From: Yoonia sp.
GTDB taxonomy: Bacteria; Pseudomonadota; Alphaproteobacteria; Rhodobacterales; Rhodobacteraceae
Direction of reading: 5' to 3'
DNA length: 64,000 bases
Assembly (NCBI RefSeq): GCF_018402175.1
Contig: NZ_JAGYJK010000007.1
Span: 86,598-150,597 of the forward strand
The first letter of the stretch is position 1; every line of letters starts with the position of its first letter. The notes beneath the pieces are model-generated. The model had not been told where the DNA came from, did not search any database, and saw only the letters and a program-made list of their open reading frames with translations. Shown here piece by piece: positions 63,435 to 64,000 of the stretch. A program made the position numbers and the translations under genes.

Positions 63435-64000
63435 ATGGTCGCACTCAAACCTGATACGCATGTGCTGCTGGACGGCGCTGTGAAGGTCTACAAGCGCGGC
63501 AACAGCAGGCTCTGGCAGGCCACGTTCAAGATCGACCAGCACTGGGTGCGCATCAGCACGGGCAAGCAGGATCTTGAAGAAGCCAAGACAGCGGCGCGTG
63601 ATCAGTATCTTGAGTACAGGTTTCGTGCCAAACACGATCTGCCCGTTGTGACCAAACGCTTTGAGGACGTGGCGCGGCTGGCCATTGTGGATATGCAGCG
63701 GCAGCTGGACGCGGGCGCAGGGCGCAAGGTGTTCAAGGATTACATCACAGCGCTGCACCGCTATTTCATCCCGTTCTTTGGCAAGACCTTCATCACCAGC
63801 ATCGACCACGACAGGATTCAGGCGTTCAATGCGTGGCGGGTCACGGTGATTGGCCATGAACCAAAAGCAAGTACGCTGAACACGCACAACTCGGCCATGA
63901 ACAGGGTCTATGCCGAAGCAGTGTCGCGCGGTTTTGTCATGCAGGCCAAGGTGCCGATCTTGGCCAACAACGGTGAGGGCGCACAGCGCAGGCCAGACTT
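63435..64000 (+). CDS. Tyrosine recombinase (phage/island integrase), N-terminal part, cut by the right edge
   Basis: 188 codons visible, open to the window end. It begins MVALKPDTHVLLDGAVKVYK. WQATFKIDQHWVRISTGKQ is a small beta-sheet DNA-binding start, and the following YITALHRYFIPFFGKTFITS with DHDRIQAFNAWRV and TLNTHNSAMNRVYAEAVSRG is the SAM-like core-binding domain of tyrosine recombinases. The catalytic R-H-R-Y domain lies outside. GGAGGT lies eight bases before the ATG. It supports mobility of the region after tRNA-Phe. Confidence 0.85.
   Translation, partial: MVALKPDTHVLLDGAVKVYKRGNSRLWQATFKIDQHWVRISTGKQDLEEAKTAARDQYLEYRFRAKHDLPVVTKRFEDVARLAIVDMQRQLDAGAGRKVFKDYITALHRYFIPFFGKTFITSIDHDRIQAFNAWRVTVIGHEPKASTLNTHNSAMNRVYAEAVSRGFVMQAKVPILANNGEGAQRRPD

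Overview
The window reads as the chromosome of a marine-type alphaproteobacterium of the family Rhodobacteraceae (Roseobacter group). The backbone is GC-rich. It carries family-typical genes and neighbourhoods: rpiA-gor-hflK-hflC-degP, the small proteins DUF2842, DUF2948 and UPF0262, the phaR/phaP/phaC/phaZ storage locus with CTGC-N3/4-GCAG operators, infA-maf-RNase E/G-yacG, and thyX rather than thyA. No species can be named from this.

Layout. 1-8.5 kb: start of rlmB, tRNA-Tyr, a frameshifted glycosyltransferase-like gene, metY, a large membrane protein joining PilM-like and PilP-like ends, and cobT/cobS. 8.5-20.4 kb: ferredoxin, the quality-control operon rpiA-gor-hflKC-degP, sdaA, thiamine pyrophosphokinase and purA. 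20.5-25.6 kb: secG, pyrG, an outer-membrane MipA-like protein, rlmJ, TerB and a PhnD-like protein. 25.7-33.8 kb: one long same-strand cluster with a polar-amino-acid-type ABC transporter followed by two glutamine-synthetase-like ligases, a class I amidotransferase and an FAD oxidase; the natural reading is uptake and gamma-glutamylation of a polyamine or amine. 33.8-38.2 kb: polyhydroxyalkanoate synthesis, granule coat, regulation and degradation. 38.2-53.2 kb: two alpha/beta hydrolases (one apparently catalytically dead), thrS, two ArsC-like reductases around a cold-shock gene, a REP-associated transposase with REP palindromes, thyX, a Slam-like barrel, tRNA-Thr, murA, hisD (frameshifted), infA, maf, RNase E/G, yacG and tRNA-Phe.

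The character changes at tRNA-Phe (53164-53238). The next roughly 690 bases have no convincing gene but hold a 14-bp-periodic array of an 11-bp palindrome. Then come a much more AT-rich peptide-type ABC transporter operon, a CocE-type hydrolase, a short-chain dehydrogenase coupled to a truncated PilM-like domain, a free-standing acyl carrier protein, and, at the right edge, the start of a tyrosine recombinase. I read this as the left part of a genomic island inserted at tRNA-Phe. The other end is not in the window.

Two genes (at about 1.07 kb and 48.74 kb) are each broken by a single-base frameshift. One is hisD, so assembly error must be considered alongside true mutation. I found no CRISPR array, rRNA, complete insertion sequence or recognisable riboswitch.
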